Source: Rugalucina vietnamica
Taxonomy: Eukaryota > Mollusca > Bivalvia > Lucinida > Lucinidae
Direction: 5' to 3'
Length of the DNA: 64,000 nt
NCBI GenBank assembly: GCA_964017185.1
Contig: OZ024875.1
Span: 44,657,986-44,721,985, forward strand
Positions 19,957 through 31,721 of this stretch are shown here, one piece after another. A program made the position numbers and the translations under genes. The notes under the pieces were generated by a model. That model was not told the origin of the DNA and did not search any database. It saw only the letters and a program-made list of their open reading frames with translations. Position 1 is the stretch's first letter; each line of letters begins with the position of its first letter.

Positions 19957-20529
19957 ACCATGCAGCAACAAATAATAAGATCGGTCATTGGTTAGTGGTA
20001 GAGTGTCTGGCGCTTATGGCAAGAGTTCAGCGTTGTTGTCTTATGTCCCGAGCAAGAGTTCTTTAATAAAAGTTTTTCAAAGTTTTGGTCCAGAACATTG
20101 CTTAAGAAAACAATTATGAAAACTTGACGATGTAATACTGTAGATCCGGAAATATTCGTGAGAACTTAATTTTTGCCAATATTCGCGAATTGGTTGCCTT
20201 GAGAATTCAAAGTTCCAGCTAATAAAAAGTCAACCTTATACAATACATGGACACTCGGTCGAGAATTCAAGAACTCAATAATATTAAAAAAATAAACGTA
20301 GAGCACTACTCAATAAACATTTCTATAAAAACAAAATTCAAATATCTGCAATTGGACCGAAAAAAATAGTCAACTTCAACTTTTCCCATTATAAGTCTAT
20401 GGAAACTTTAAGTTGCCATAGCAACCAGACTTCTTATCTGTCTGGAATAACCAGAGTTCTTATTCGACTGGAATAAAGACCACAAATTATGTAGAGACTA
20501 CTGTAAGGAATATGTATACAAAGAACAGG

Positions 20530-20726
20530 CTAGTTAGTTAGATTCGGGTAACTGAGTGGCCGCCTATTGGGAAATAGCTGCTATCTCGGTTCGCGGTGTG
20601 TTTTCATAGAATAAGTACATAATTGTCTATTTGTTTTTTTCTCACCCCTCGCTTTTTGGAGTGGGAGTTGCTTTCTGATTGCGCCGTTTCCTGATCATTG
20701 CCCACTTTTACCTTTTCATGCCGTAG
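20530..20726 (+). mobile_element. RT element copy R6 (3' UTR end only)
   Basis: GGGTAACTGAGTGGCCGCCT to CATTGCCCACTTTTACCTTTT, the last ~200 bp of the RT-element 3' UTR, inserted in a core unit of element A. More diverged than the other copies. Confidence 0.75.
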
Positions 20727-22702
20727 ACAGTTTCTAAGGAGAAGAATTTTGAATGTTTTTTTTTTTTTTCAAAAGTTTGCCCTTTATGGGGCCCCATCAA
20801 CAAATCAATGTAAAGGATTAGGACAAAAATCACAAGAAACGTAGACCACTACTCAATAAACATTTCTGCAAAAACAAAATTCTAATATCTGCAATTGCAC
20901 CAGAAAAATAGCTAATTTCTATAGCAACCACAGTTCTTATCCGAATGGAATAAAAAACACAAATTATGTAGAGGCTACTGTCAGGATTATGTATACAAAG
21001 TACAGGCTTCACCAATGTGACAGTTTCTGAGAAGAAGAATTTTGAATGTTTTTCTAAATTTTGCCCTGTATGGGGCCCCAACAACCAATCAAAATAAAGG
21101 ATTCGGACAAAAGTAACAATAAACGTGGAGCACTTCTCAATAAACATTTCTACAAAAACAAAATTCAAATATCTGCAATTGGACCACAAAAATAGTCAAT
21201 TTCAACTTTTCCCATTATAAGTCTATGGAAACTTTAAGTTGCCATATCAACCAGACTTCTTATCCGCCTGGAATAAAAACACAAATTATGTAGAGGCCAC
21301 TGTCAGGAACATGTATACAAAGTACAGGCTTAATCCCCTGGACAGTTTCTGAGAAGAATATTTTTGAATGTTTTTTCGAAAATTTTGCCCTAAATGGGGC
21401 CCCTGCAACCAATAAAAGTAAAGGATTAGGACAAAAGTCACATGACACGTAGAGGACTACTCAATAAACATTTCTGCAAAAACAAAATTCAAATATCTCC
21501 AACAAGACAGCAAATCTGGCAATTTTCACTTTTTTCCATTATAAGTCTATGGGAAGCATAAGTTACCATAGCAACCAGAGTCCTTATCCGATCAAAACAA
21601 AAAAACACAATTATTCTTTCCCCCTACCTGTAGATGGTGTATGTGTAATATGAGAACAATCGGCCCAGCGGTTTCAGAGAAGTAGATCTTTGAAATTGTG
21701 GACGACGACGGACGGACGGACGACGGACGGACGCCGGAGCATGGGTATACTATAAGCTCACCTATGAGCCTTCGGCTCAGGTGAGCTAAAAATATCCAAA
21801 TATTTGCAACGAAATTTTCATTTTTTGCTTCTGAAGAAAATCTCTGTATATTGCATGGGCAAGTTTTCGTTATAGATCTAAACCCTGTACTTGAAGCAAA
21901 ATTCAGCTGATTATCTATTTTATACCTTAGGCTGTAAGATCCAGATCAGTATCTTACAACTGATCAGTTGATCAGTGTGTTTGTCTTACTGTAACTGTGT
22001 AAATAGTAAAATTATTTAAATAAAATTTGTAATAATAAAATTCTGTAAATAGAATTTGGACACTTCCTGTAATGGGTAATGAGTCACGTTATGAAAAAGG
22101 TGGCTCTGTAAATCTATAATGGGATCAGAAGTGCAAATTACCTAGCAGTAACACGACTTTAGTACAAAATAAAAATTGGGATAAGCTGTGTGACAACAGG
22201 GTAGCTTATCTTTGTGCTCATCATCATTGTATGGAAAGTACAGTCGCTGAATATAGACTTAGTTTTGCCATGGCACATATGAATAGTACAGGTGTACTGA
22301 AGACCTCATGGTCAGGGTGTTGGTTACCTGTATTTCTAATATGGATTATTTATAACCTGGAAACCAGTCGATAATGCAAAAATGGTGAATATTTAAATAA
22401 GATTGATTGGTCTAAAATGTGTAGATTAACTAACTTAAACAGTAAACAACAAAACTTAACTTTTATTATTTAATAATTTTCGTTAACTCATTAAACAACA
22501 ATTTTGCCTCCAAATTCCCTGCAATATGCCTATAGGATAAATAAAAGTAATTAAAACTGCAGCACATGCGTCTGGCTTTCGTTGCCAGTTTGTAAAGGGT
22601 TACTGATGAAGGTTTATTACCCGGAATTGTTCTCGCTTCGAAAAGATCTAAGCATCATAGTTTATTAATGTCCATGGTGGTAAGGACATGCTTTATCACA
22701 AT

Positions 22703-22938
22703 TGAGCAGCCGCATTGGAAAACCAACAATATGCATAGGCGAAAACAAAGGCGCAGATCAGCTGTGCAGTAACTGCTCAGCTGATCAGCGCCTTTATTTT
22801 CGCTACACGGATAATACAATACTCTACTTTCTAAATTTAAAATTTCCAAACTCTAACCATCTTCTGTGACAGTACAGCCCGGTTTGTGTCGGACCTGGTC
22901 GGAACCTAAATTGTTGGTTTTCTCACGCACAAGCTCTA
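22703..22938 (+). mobile_element. MITE family 1 copy in unit 1
   Basis: TGAGCAGCCGCATTGGAAAA at the left; central palindrome GCGCAGATCAGCTGTGCAGT with inverse; right end TTGTTGGTTTTCTCACGCAC. It lies ~100 bp upstream of the membrane exon acceptor. Confidence 0.8.
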
Positions 22939-23033
22939 TTATTATCAATTTTATTATTATTGTTTCACAACAAGAAAATTCCAAAACATTATTATCACTC
23001 TCCACTTTTAAATTAGTATGATTGTTGTTTTAG

Positions 23034-23215
23034 ACACTGCAGTCACCACAGAGAGATGTACCAACATGACAACCGTAGCTTCAGTCCTGGCTTGCCAACT
23101 ACTGGTGCTCGGTATAGCCTCTGCTGTGTGTGTGGTCCTATATGCCAGATTGACGCGACAGAGGAGGAAGAAGGGCAGTACAATAAGAAAAGAGAGAAAG
23201 CTTGACAGATATTAG
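23034..23215 (+). CDS. Terminal exon: transmembrane segment and cytoplasmic tail (copy 1)
   Basis: Acceptor GATTGTTGTTTTAG at 23033; enters in phase 1. The exon's AC completes a GAC (Asp) codon after the 18710 donor. The 59 residues are TAVTTERCTNMTT, an ~21-residue hydrophobic span (SVLACQLLVLGIASAVCVV and on), then the stop-transfer tail RLTRQRRKKGSTIRKERKLD and RY, stop 23213-23215. This is the type I anchor expected after a ZP furin site. Asn-Met-Thr is a potential glycosylation site. The hydrophobic span contains a Gln that is Leu in copy 2. The ORF's own ATG at 23018 is in the intron and should not be used. Confidence 0.75.
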
Positions 23216-23265
23216 ACTTCTGAACATATATACGTGCTGTATGATGATGTTTTTTGAAATTTGTA

Positions 23266-23271
23266 AATAAA
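23266..23271 (+). terminator. Poly(A) signal for terminal exon copy 1
   Basis: AATAAA in TTTGTAAATAAAATGACATA, 51 nt after the stop. Gives a short 3' UTR. Confidence 0.65.
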
Positions 23272-23289
23272 ATGACATATTTAATAATA

Positions 23290-25010
23290 CTCATCTCAAG
23301 AACGAAGATTTAGAGGGTTCAATTGTTTTCAGCATGTTCATGGCCCCCGGGATGGCCCCGTTATGCTCAATGTTGTACCACACTGTGACCATGGCATGTT
23401 TGGAATGAAGAAAATTTGAGACGGATGTTGTAGCATTTTTCTTTATATTTTAATATTAATGTTTTTGCTATTATAGTAAATACTTAACAAAGTGAGCTCA
23501 CTATTGTAAATATCACAAAAAAGCATTAGTCTTGCTACCCTATAATACAACAATTTTCCTTACAGTTGCAATAGTAAAGATTTTCAGAAGATGTGGCTCT
23601 GTTTGGTGTACAGGACAAATAATGTCAGTTACTTTTTCATCTCAGGATGCTACTTATTGAAAATGACCATTTAGTTTTTTGATTACCTGGCCATTTCACA
23701 GACAGTTTTAAAAATGGATTGGGCTTATCTGATCACTTGCATGACAAGTCAAAAACCTGAGGGTCAAATAACAGAATTTTTGCATTAAAGTTTTAGAAAT
23801 GAGAGATAACAGAAAGAGCTAACAAAATCATTTAGACTTTAGTCTTTTGTGGGAAAAATGTTGTGATAAGGCGCTTCGATGTCAATAAAAAAGACAACTG
23901 TAATGAGCTCAAAAACAAGATTTGTCGTCATTTGGCAGGTGCGACGTTTGTATGATCTTATATATGTTTATATTACATATAGTGTGATGAAAACTCATAT
24001 TGCATAATAAATGTGCATATTTCATCAATGGAAGTTTTGTTCTTTTTGATTTGAAAAATATTATTATTGAACAGGTGTTTTAAATTCTACTTCTAGAAGA
24101 CCCCTTTCTGACTCAGATCCCATCGGTATCAAAAGGGATATAGCATTTTACCGGTAATTTCCAAGTGGTAGCTTAAGAAAGCTCTTTACTTTAGCATAAT
24201 TGTCGGGACTATATAATCCCGGTTAGTGGCGGTTTGGGCCTTGTATCTCATTAGTAATACATGTATTGTTTAGAAGTTTAATGATTTTGGTATACACGAA
24301 CTGGAGATTTTCTCATATACATGTAAACATCCATACATCACACGCTTTGAAAATTTATTTTTGAAAAGTTTTCTATGAGGTTTCATTACACGCCGGGATA
24401 TTCATCTTTGTGAGCCTGGGTGGGTGTGGGGAAAATGCTTTTAGCAGCTTAAAAAGCGTGGAAAGCCCTATCGATTTATACATTATCTTGAAGCGTTCCC
24501 GATTTCAACAATCAGTTTTTCGTCATTCTTAGTATATTTTGGAGATAACGAGTAGACAAAATTTAATATGTTCAAAAATGAAAAAAAAATCGTATTTTAC
24601 CATAGAAAGCATATATTCATTTTTACCTTTCAATTTTGTTATTTCGCAAGTATTTTGTGAATACAGTTACAACCATATTCCGCTGACATATTTTACATCT
24701 ATTCCGTGAAAAAAGAAAATGAAAATACTTAAAAACGTCGTTTTTCTCATTTTTGAAAATCGATAACTTTTAAATAGCATGGATACCTCCACATTGTTTT
24801 CTTTTTAGTAACTTTCAATTTATATTTCAAGTTGTCTAAAATTATAGGTATCTTTATCAAGAAAAAACATAGTCTCTAGACGCCTTAATAGCTTAACTTT
24901 TTTAGCTTTAGTCGTGGAAACTCAATTTAACGCACGTTTGTTAAGTATATTAGCTTATCAATGTTCTGCCTTGTTGTAGAGCTAAATAAATCAAACAAAT
25001 TCAAATTGTT
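23290..25010. other. 3' flank of the gene in unit 1, no further feature
   Basis: AT-rich and duplicated at 27055-28785. I found no exon or named repeat. Short ORFs are not conserved between the two units. Confidence 0.5.
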
Positions 25011-25012
25011 TG

Positions 25013-25069
25013 TTCGCTCGTTCGTTTGTTCGTTCGTTCGTTCGTTCGTTCGTTCGTTTGTTTGTTTGT
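25013..25069. repeat. (GTTC)n / (GTTT)n microsatellite at the duplication joint
   Basis: About 13 GTTC/GTTT units. The homologous tract at the end of unit 2 (28783-28825) is shorter. Confidence 0.9.
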
Positions 25070-26472
25070 TGATCATGTATACAAAGTACAGGCTTAATCC
25101 CCTGGACAGTTTCTGAGAAGAATATTTTTGAATGTTTTTCGAAAATTTTGCCCTAAATGGGGCCCCTGCAACCAATCAATGTAAAGGATTAGGACAAAAG
25201 TCACATGAAACGTAGAGGACTACTCAATAAACATTTCTGCAAAAACAAAATTCAAATATCTCCAACAAGACAGCAAATCTGGCAATTTTCACTTTTTTTC
25301 CATTATAAGTCTATGGGAAGCATAAGTTACCATAGCAACCAGAGTCCTTATCCGATCAAAACAAAAAAAAAAAACAATTATTCTTTCCCCCTACCTGTAG
25401 ATGGTGTATGTGTAATATGAGAACAATCGGCCCAGCGGTTTCAGAGAAGTAGATCTTTGAAATTGTGGACGACGACGGACGGACGGACGACGGACGGACG
25501 CCGGAGCATGGGTATACTATAAGCTCACCTATGAGCCTTCGGCTCAGGTGAGCTAAAAATATCCAAATATTTGCAACGAAATTTTCATTTTTTGCTTCTG
25601 AAGAAAATCTCTGTATATTGCATGGGCAAGTTTTCGTTATAGATCTTAACCCTGTACTTGAAGCAAAATTCAGCTGATTATCTATTTTATACCTTAGGCT
25701 GTAAGATCCAGATCAGTATCTTACAACTGATCAGTTGATCAGTGTGTTTGTCTTACTGTAACTGTGTAAATAGTAAAATTATTTAAATAAAATTTGTAAT
25801 AATAAAATTCTGTAAATAGAATTTGGACACTTCCTGTAATGGGTAATGAGTCACGTTATGAAAAAGGTGGCTCTGTAAATCTATAATGGGATCAGTAGTG
25901 CTAATTACCTAGCAGTAACACGACTTAAGAACAAAATAAAGATTGGGATAAGCTGTGTGACAACAGGGTAGCTTATCTTTGTGCTCATCATCATTGTATG
26001 GAAAGTACAGTCGCTGAATATAGACTTAGTTTTGCCATGGCACATATGAATAGTACAGGTGTACTGAAGACCTCATGGCCAGGGTGTTGGTTACCTGTAT
26101 TTCTAATATGGATTATTTATAACCTGGAAACCAGTCGATAATGCAAAAATGGTGAATATTTAAATAAGATGCCCATTGATTTGTCTAAAAAGTGTAGATT
26201 AACTAACAGTAAACAACAAAACTTAACTTTTATTATTTAATAATTTTCGTTAACTCATTAAACAACAATTTTGCCTCCAAATGCCCTGTAATATGCCTAT
26301 AGGATAAATAAAAGTAATTAAAACTGCAGCACATGCGTCTGGCTTTCGTTGCCAGTTTGTAAAGGGTTACTGATGAAGGTTTATTACCCGGAATTGTTCT
26401 CGCTTCGAAAAGATCTAAGCATCATAGTTTATTAATGTTCATGGTGGTAAGGACATGCTTTATCACAATTAA

Positions 26473-26708
26473 GCCGCCGCATTGGAAAACCAACAATATG
26501 CATAGGCGAAAACAAAGGCGCAGATCAGCTGTGCAGTAACTGCTCAGCTGATCAGCGCCTTTATTTTCGCTACACGGATAATACAATACTCTACTTTCTA
26601 AATTTAAAATTTCCAACCTCTAACCATCTTCTGTGACAGTACAGCCCGGTTTGTGTCGGACCTGGTCGGAACCCAAATTGTTGGTTTTCTTACGCACAGG
26701 CTCTATTA
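26473..26708 (+). mobile_element. MITE family 1 copy in unit 2
   Basis: The duplicate of 22703-22938, with the same central palindrome and few differences. It arrived by duplication, not by transposition. Confidence 0.8.
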
Positions 26709-26797
26709 TTATCAATTTTATTATTATTGTTTCATAACAAGAAAATTCCAAAACATTATTATCACTCACTTTTAAATTAGTATGATTGTTGTTTTAG

Positions 26798-26979
26798 ACA
26801 CTGCAGTCACCACAGAGAGATGTACCAACATGACAACCGCGGTTTCAGTCCTAGCCTGCCTACTACTGGTGCTCGGTATAGCCTCTGCTGTTTGTGTGGT
26901 CCTATATGCCAGATTGACGCGAGAGAGGAGGAAGAAGGGCAGTACAATAAGGAAAGAGAGAAAGCTTGACAGATATTAG
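26798..26979 (+). CDS. Terminal exon: transmembrane segment and tail (copy 2)
   Basis: Same acceptor (GTTGTTTTAG at 26797), phase 1 entry, length and stop (26977-26979) as copy 1. Differences from copy 1: Val-Ala to Ala-Val after NMTT, Gln to Leu within the membrane span (LACLLLVLG) and Gln to Glu in the tail (RLTRERRKKGS). The frame is intact and the acceptor preserved. It can therefore serve as an alternative last exon if the copy 1 exon and its poly(A) site are skipped. Whether it is ever used cannot be seen from sequence. Confidence 0.6.
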
Positions 26980-27029
26980 ACTTCTGAACATATATACGTG
27001 CTGTATGATGATGTTTTTTGAAATTTGTA

Positions 27030-27035
27030 AATAAA
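27030..27035 (+). terminator. Poly(A) signal for terminal exon copy 2
   Basis: AATAAA at the same offset after the stop as in copy 1. Confidence 0.6.
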
Positions 27036-28828
27036 ATGACATATTTAATAATACTCATCTCAAGAACGAAGATTTAGAGGGTTCAATTGTTTTCAGCATG
27101 TTCATTGCCCCCGGGATGGCCCCGTTATGCTCAGTGTTGTACCACACTGTGACCATGGCATGTTTGGAATGAAGAAAATTTGAGACGGATGTTGTAGCAT
27201 TTTTCTTTATATTTTAATATTAATGTTTTTGCTATTATAGTAAATACTTAACAAAGTGAGCTCACTATTGTAAATATCACAAAAAAGCATTAGTCTTGCT
27301 ACCCTATAATACAACAATTTTCCTTACAGTTGCAATAGTAAAGATTTTCAAAAGATGTGGCTCTGTTTGGTGTACAGGACAAATAATGTCAGTTACTGTT
27401 TCATCTCAGGATGCTACTTATTGAAAATGACCATTTAGTTTTTTGATTAGCTGGCCATTTCACAGACAGTTTTAAAAATGGATTGGGCTTATCTGATCTA
27501 TCAATTTATACTTGCATGACAAGTCAAAAACCTGAGGGTCAAATAACAGAATTTTTGCATTAAAGTTTTAGAAATGAGAGATAACAGAAAGAGCTAACAA
27601 AATCATTTAGACTTTAGTCTTTTGTGGGAAAAATGTTGTGATAAGGCGCTTCGATGTCAATAAAAAAGACAACTGTAATGAGCTCAAAAACAAGATTTGT
27701 CGTCATTTGGCAGGTGCGACGTTTGTATGATCTTATATATGTTTATATTACATATAGTGTGATGAAAACTCATATTGCATAATAAATGTGCATATTTCAT
27801 CAATGGAAGTTTTGTTCTTTTTGATTTGAAAAATATTATTATTGAACAGGTGTTTTAAATTCTACTTCTAGAAGACCTCTTCTGACTCAGATCCCATCGG
27901 TATCAAAAGGGATATAGCATTTTACCGGTAATTTCCAAGTTGTAGCTTAAGAAAGCCCTTTACTTTAGCATGATTGTCGGGACTATATAATCCCGGTTAG
28001 TGGCGGTTTGGGCCTTGTATCTCATTAGTAATACATGTATTGTTTAGAAGTTTAAGTTGGTATACACGAACTGGAGATTTTCTCATATACATGTAAACAT
28101 CCATACATCACACGCTTTGAAAATTTATTTTTGAAAAGTTTTCTATGAGGTTTCATTACACGCCGGGATATTCATCTTTGTGAGCCTGGGTGGGTGTGGG
28201 GAAAATGCTTTTAGCAGCTTAAAAAGCGTGGAAAGCCCTATCGATTTATACATTATCTTGAAGCGTTCCCGATTTCAACAATCAGTTTTTCGTCATTCTC
28301 AGTATATTTTGGAGATAACGAGTAGACAAAATTTAATATGTTCAAAAATGAAAAAAAAAATCGTATTTTACCATAGAAAGCATATATTCATTTTTACCTT
28401 TCAATTTTGTTATTTCGCAAGTATTTTGTGAATACAGTTACAACCATATTCCGCTGACATATTTTAGATCTATTCCGTGAAAAAAGAAAATGAAAATACT
28501 TAAAAACGTCGTTTTTCTCATTTTTGAAAATCGATAACTTTTAAATAGCATGGATACCTCCACATCGTTTTCTTTTTAGTAACTTTCAATTTATATTTCA
28601 AGATGTCTAAAATTATAGGTATCTTTATCAAGAAAAAACATAGTCTCTAGACGCCTTAATAGCTTAACTTTTTTAGCTTTAGTCGTGGAAACTCAATTTA
28701 ACGCACGCTTGTTAAGTATATTAGCTTATCAATGTTCTGCCTTGTTGTAGAGCTAAATAAATCAAACAAATTCAAATTGTTTGTTCGCTCTTTCGTTTGT
28801 TCGTTCGTTCGTTCGTTTGTTTGTTGAT

Positions 28829-30525
28829 AAAGCGACAACTTGACATTTCTTGCCTAACCTGAGATGGCCTTGGGAGATGACCTTGAATATCACACTCCGA
28901 CATACAAACATCTTTTTCTTAGAAAATGAAAATCGTCCATTATACACGTGCATCCTTTTGGGTGCCGATCCGATTAGGCTGACCCTAACCCTGGCCTGCA
29001 CAGACTGATAGATGTTTTGATGTTTTGGATACAGGTAGTCCTTTCTAACTCATGTATGTGTGCTTATCGACTAAGCAGTGACCCCACCACTGCTGATCTA
29101 AGCAATGATGGAATTACTGCGCAGATTTTCTCATAACGATCATATATTCGATATTGGCAATATGATTTACAAGAAATCCTTTCATTCGCATAGATTTTGA
29201 CTGTTTGCATCGATGCTGTTTAAAAATGTTCGCTGCTAGCATTTGACATTTCAGAACTTCCGGTTTTTAGTTTGTTGGTTATCTCGTAAACAGTTGCAGA
29301 TATTTTCCTAATATTCCATATCTAAATACATATTGATGATATGCATTTAATGAGTCATGAAAATTGTCAATCTAAGGACATTCATTTTTTGCAACTTTTC
29401 GGGAAATTTTATTTGTGAGTAAAAGTTAGTATGGGGTAGGGTGGATTAAACTTGAATATTACACAACTTAAAATGAATTGCACTGGCTCGATGTTTTTTT
29501 TCGCAGCAGTCGGTGTGCACCAGGTTTTCTGTGTTATTCCTTTTGCATTTGGTTTGCTACTTTCAAAATCTTGTGTTGTTTTATGAAAAGGGGTGTAAGA
29601 AACAAAACAGCAATAGAAAAGCTTAAAATGGCGATTTTCAAGCCGTCGATTCCCTCTTATATGCACACTACCCTATATACTTCATTCCTTTATTCCAACT
29701 ATATCAACAAGTTTATGTTGTGTGAAAATGCAGGAAAAAGTTTGAATCTACGAATATGGGGTTTGTTAATTTCAAAATATTGATTTTTCTCCGACATTTC
29801 AAGTATGAAGGTAGGGTTGTAAAACGAGTCGTAAAATTTCGTCATCCACTAGTAGTTGCAAATTTTGTATGCTTTTGGTCCAGCATAGTCTGCGTTACGT
29901 AAATATTGTGACTTATGAGAGCATTTAAATTGTGTATTTTTGTTCAGGATAGGTATGTTTCAAAGAATAGAAAATAGAAATAAAATTTACTAAATTTAAA
30001 AAAAAGGTGTTCAGAGGTCTCATTTACATATCTATATCTTGAAAAAAATGCACACTGCCCTATACTTATTTTGCTTTCGAATGTCATGTGTTGTATTTTG
30101 GAATCAAAAACGAGGGGTTAGAAAAAAGTTTGAATACTTTTTCATTGACAGCGAACATCCTTAAAAGTTAAGGCCATGTGTGTAAGGAAAGTCAGTTATC
30201 ATACCCGCACTGTTCCCGGTCCAAGCTCTCAGAACCTTATTACCGGTGTTCAGTGGACAGTGCACATTTATCATCTTAGTACAGGTTTATACATAGAAAG
30301 CAGTATCGCTTTAACTTATTGACAGGGTTATTAAACCTCGAAACAAACCACTCTTGAATCAGCTGAAGGGGACGAATGATCGTATAATATTTCCATAACT
30401 TCGTCATTAGTTTCTAACAACAGCTAGAGGTCATAATAAGCATGTTACAAGTATAAAACATATAACAAAACAAGGGACATGGAAAATGAATGCCTCATGA
30501 AGGTCTCTTGATGCAGATGAGCTCA
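28829..30525. other. Single-copy DNA, no gene recognised
   Basis: Contains overlapping ORFs on both strands at 29409-29783 (85-101 aa), neither with a family signature. Two weakly similar stretches around 29660 and 30045 share TGCACACTxCCCTATA and AAAAAGTTTGAATAC. Confidence 0.45.
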
Positions 30526-30529
30526 GTTC

Positions 30530-30826
30530 ATCGCTATTATGACATAATATTATGTCGCTATTACATCGCTATTATGGCATAATATTATGTCGCTATTACA
30601 TCGCTATTATGGCATAATATTATGTCGCTATTACATCGCTATTATGGCATAATATTATGTCGCTATTACATCGCTATTATGACATAATATTATGTCGCTA
30701 TTACATCGCTATTATGACATAATATTATATCGCTATTACATCGCTATTATGGCATAATATTATGTCGCTATTACATCGCTATTATGACATAATATTATGT
30801 CGCTATTACATCGCTATTATGGCCAT
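30530..30826. repeat. 35-bp tandem repeat, ~8 copies
   Basis: Unit CGCTATTATGGCATAATATT + ATGTCGCTATTACAT. Copies differ mainly at GGCAT/GACAT. Each unit contains a perfect inner palindrome ATAATATTAT. Confidence 0.9.
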
Positions 30827-30849
30827 GCATTTTCTGGGTACGGAGTAAA

Positions 30850-30995
30850 TTCATACTCAAGTCAATTCGTACTCAATTTGGTCAATTCGTACCCATTTTT
30901 TGTTAATTCGTACTCATCTCATAAAAATTTAGTCAACTCGTACTCATTTTGATCAATTCGTACTCTTAATGGTCAACTCGTACTCATATTTAATA
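30850..30995. repeat. Degenerate TCAATTCGTACTCA tandem array
   Basis: Seven spaced copies of (G)TCAA(T/C)TCGTACTCA with 8-14 bp spacers, immediately after the 35-bp satellite. Confidence 0.8.
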
Positions 30996-31043
30996 TGTAA
31001 TTTTTACAATTCCTTTGCCTAAAGTTCAAGCGAATAAACACTT

Positions 31044-31165
<122 letters not shown>

Positions 31166-31263
31166 TGCGCTGGTCATGGTTTATCTAAGACATGTTGGTA
31201 TTGTTATACACAATCTGGATTCTAAGTCACGAGAGTTAACCAGAAAGATGCCGTTATCGTTTG

Positions 31264-31720
31264 TGCCTAGGTCACAGTAGCACTAACGTACGCTGCGGCT
31301 AGTTGCGGATAATATACGTAGGGATACGTAGGGATAGTTACGAATATATTCGGATGCATACGGAAATATACATCTGTTACGTTTAGATACGGACAAACAC
31401 CTTCAGATACGCATTTCGTACGCTCTCTTGCGTATAAAACGTTGCAATGGGATGTAAGCAACCGCTGTTTATTGAAAAAGTACAGTCACGCGTATACGGA
31501 TGCGACGGACGCTGCGGACACGTCTTTCGTATCTATCCGTTCTGTTCGTAACAATTCGTAGATTATCCGTATATGACCGTAGCTGTACATGTACGTGTTG
31601 TATCCACAGGGTACGTACATTGTAGAATCCGTGCCAAAATTTTGAGAAAAAAAAAATCAAAAATTCGATTACGGACGAAACATCCGTATCTGCCCGTGAA
31701 GGAATTATAGAACATAACAT
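31264..31720 (-). mobile_element. Truncated second copy of the TTA-type TIR element
   Basis: Left end TGCCTAGGTCACAGTAGC, then the same TACGGA/TATCCGTA-rich subterminal sequence. It corresponds to the reverse complement of 8580-9156. The internal end-like joint ACAGTCAC is also kept near 31482. It breaks off before any GGATATCC array. Confidence 0.7.
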
Positions 31721-31721
31721 A

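Larger units (their letters stand above)
19011..21786 (+). mobile_element. Helentron-associated (HINE/pearl-like) element A
   Basis: 5' end ACCAGAGGACCAACGGTCCT followed by GTAAACGCTCACCTGAGATC. The 3' end is a (GACG)n tract and the hairpin AGCTCACCTATGAGCCTTCG with its inverse GGCTCAGGTGAGCT. Between them are several ~400-bp core units with ATAAGTCTATGGAAACTTTA, GTTGCCATAGCAACCAGA and GGGGCCCC(A)AC. The host site, MITE family 2, is rejoined without a target duplication. No TIRs, no duplication and a 3' hairpin are Helitron/Helentron traits. It carries a foreign coding piece (19440) and an RT 3' UTR copy (20530). Confidence 0.65.
21310..25073. repeat. 3.76-kb tandem duplication, unit 1
   Basis: Begins CATGTATACAAAGTACAGGC inside element A and ends at a (GTTC)n/(GTTT)n tract, GTTTGTTTGTTGAT. 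It is followed immediately by unit 2, which begins with the same CATGTATACAAAG. The unit contains the 3' end of element A, a MITE 2 end, a MITE 1 copy, the membrane exon and ~1.8 kb of 3' flank. The two units differ only by scattered substitutions and short indels. Confidence 0.9.
25074..28828. repeat. 3.76-kb tandem duplication, unit 2
   Basis: Directly follows unit 1 in the same orientation and includes a full second copy of all its contents. An extra ~15 bp occurs near 27499 relative to unit 1. Beyond 28828 the sequence is single-copy. Confidence 0.9.

Noticed and set aside
22655-22849. 64-aa ORF conserved at 26422-26616
   Set aside because: Conservation is due to the recent tandem duplication and the sequence is MITE family 1.
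23043-23294. 83-aa minus-strand ORF, also conserved at 26807
   Set aside because: Antisense shadow of the membrane exon within duplicated DNA; the plus strand has splice and poly(A) signals.
28180-28431. 83-aa ORF in duplication unit 2
   Set aside because: Frame is not kept in unit 1 (24416-24660) because of a one-base difference in an A run, with no constraint evident.
30530-30826. CRISPR-like regular array
   Set aside because: The units are contiguous 35-bp tandem repeats without unique spacers, in eukaryotic DNA.
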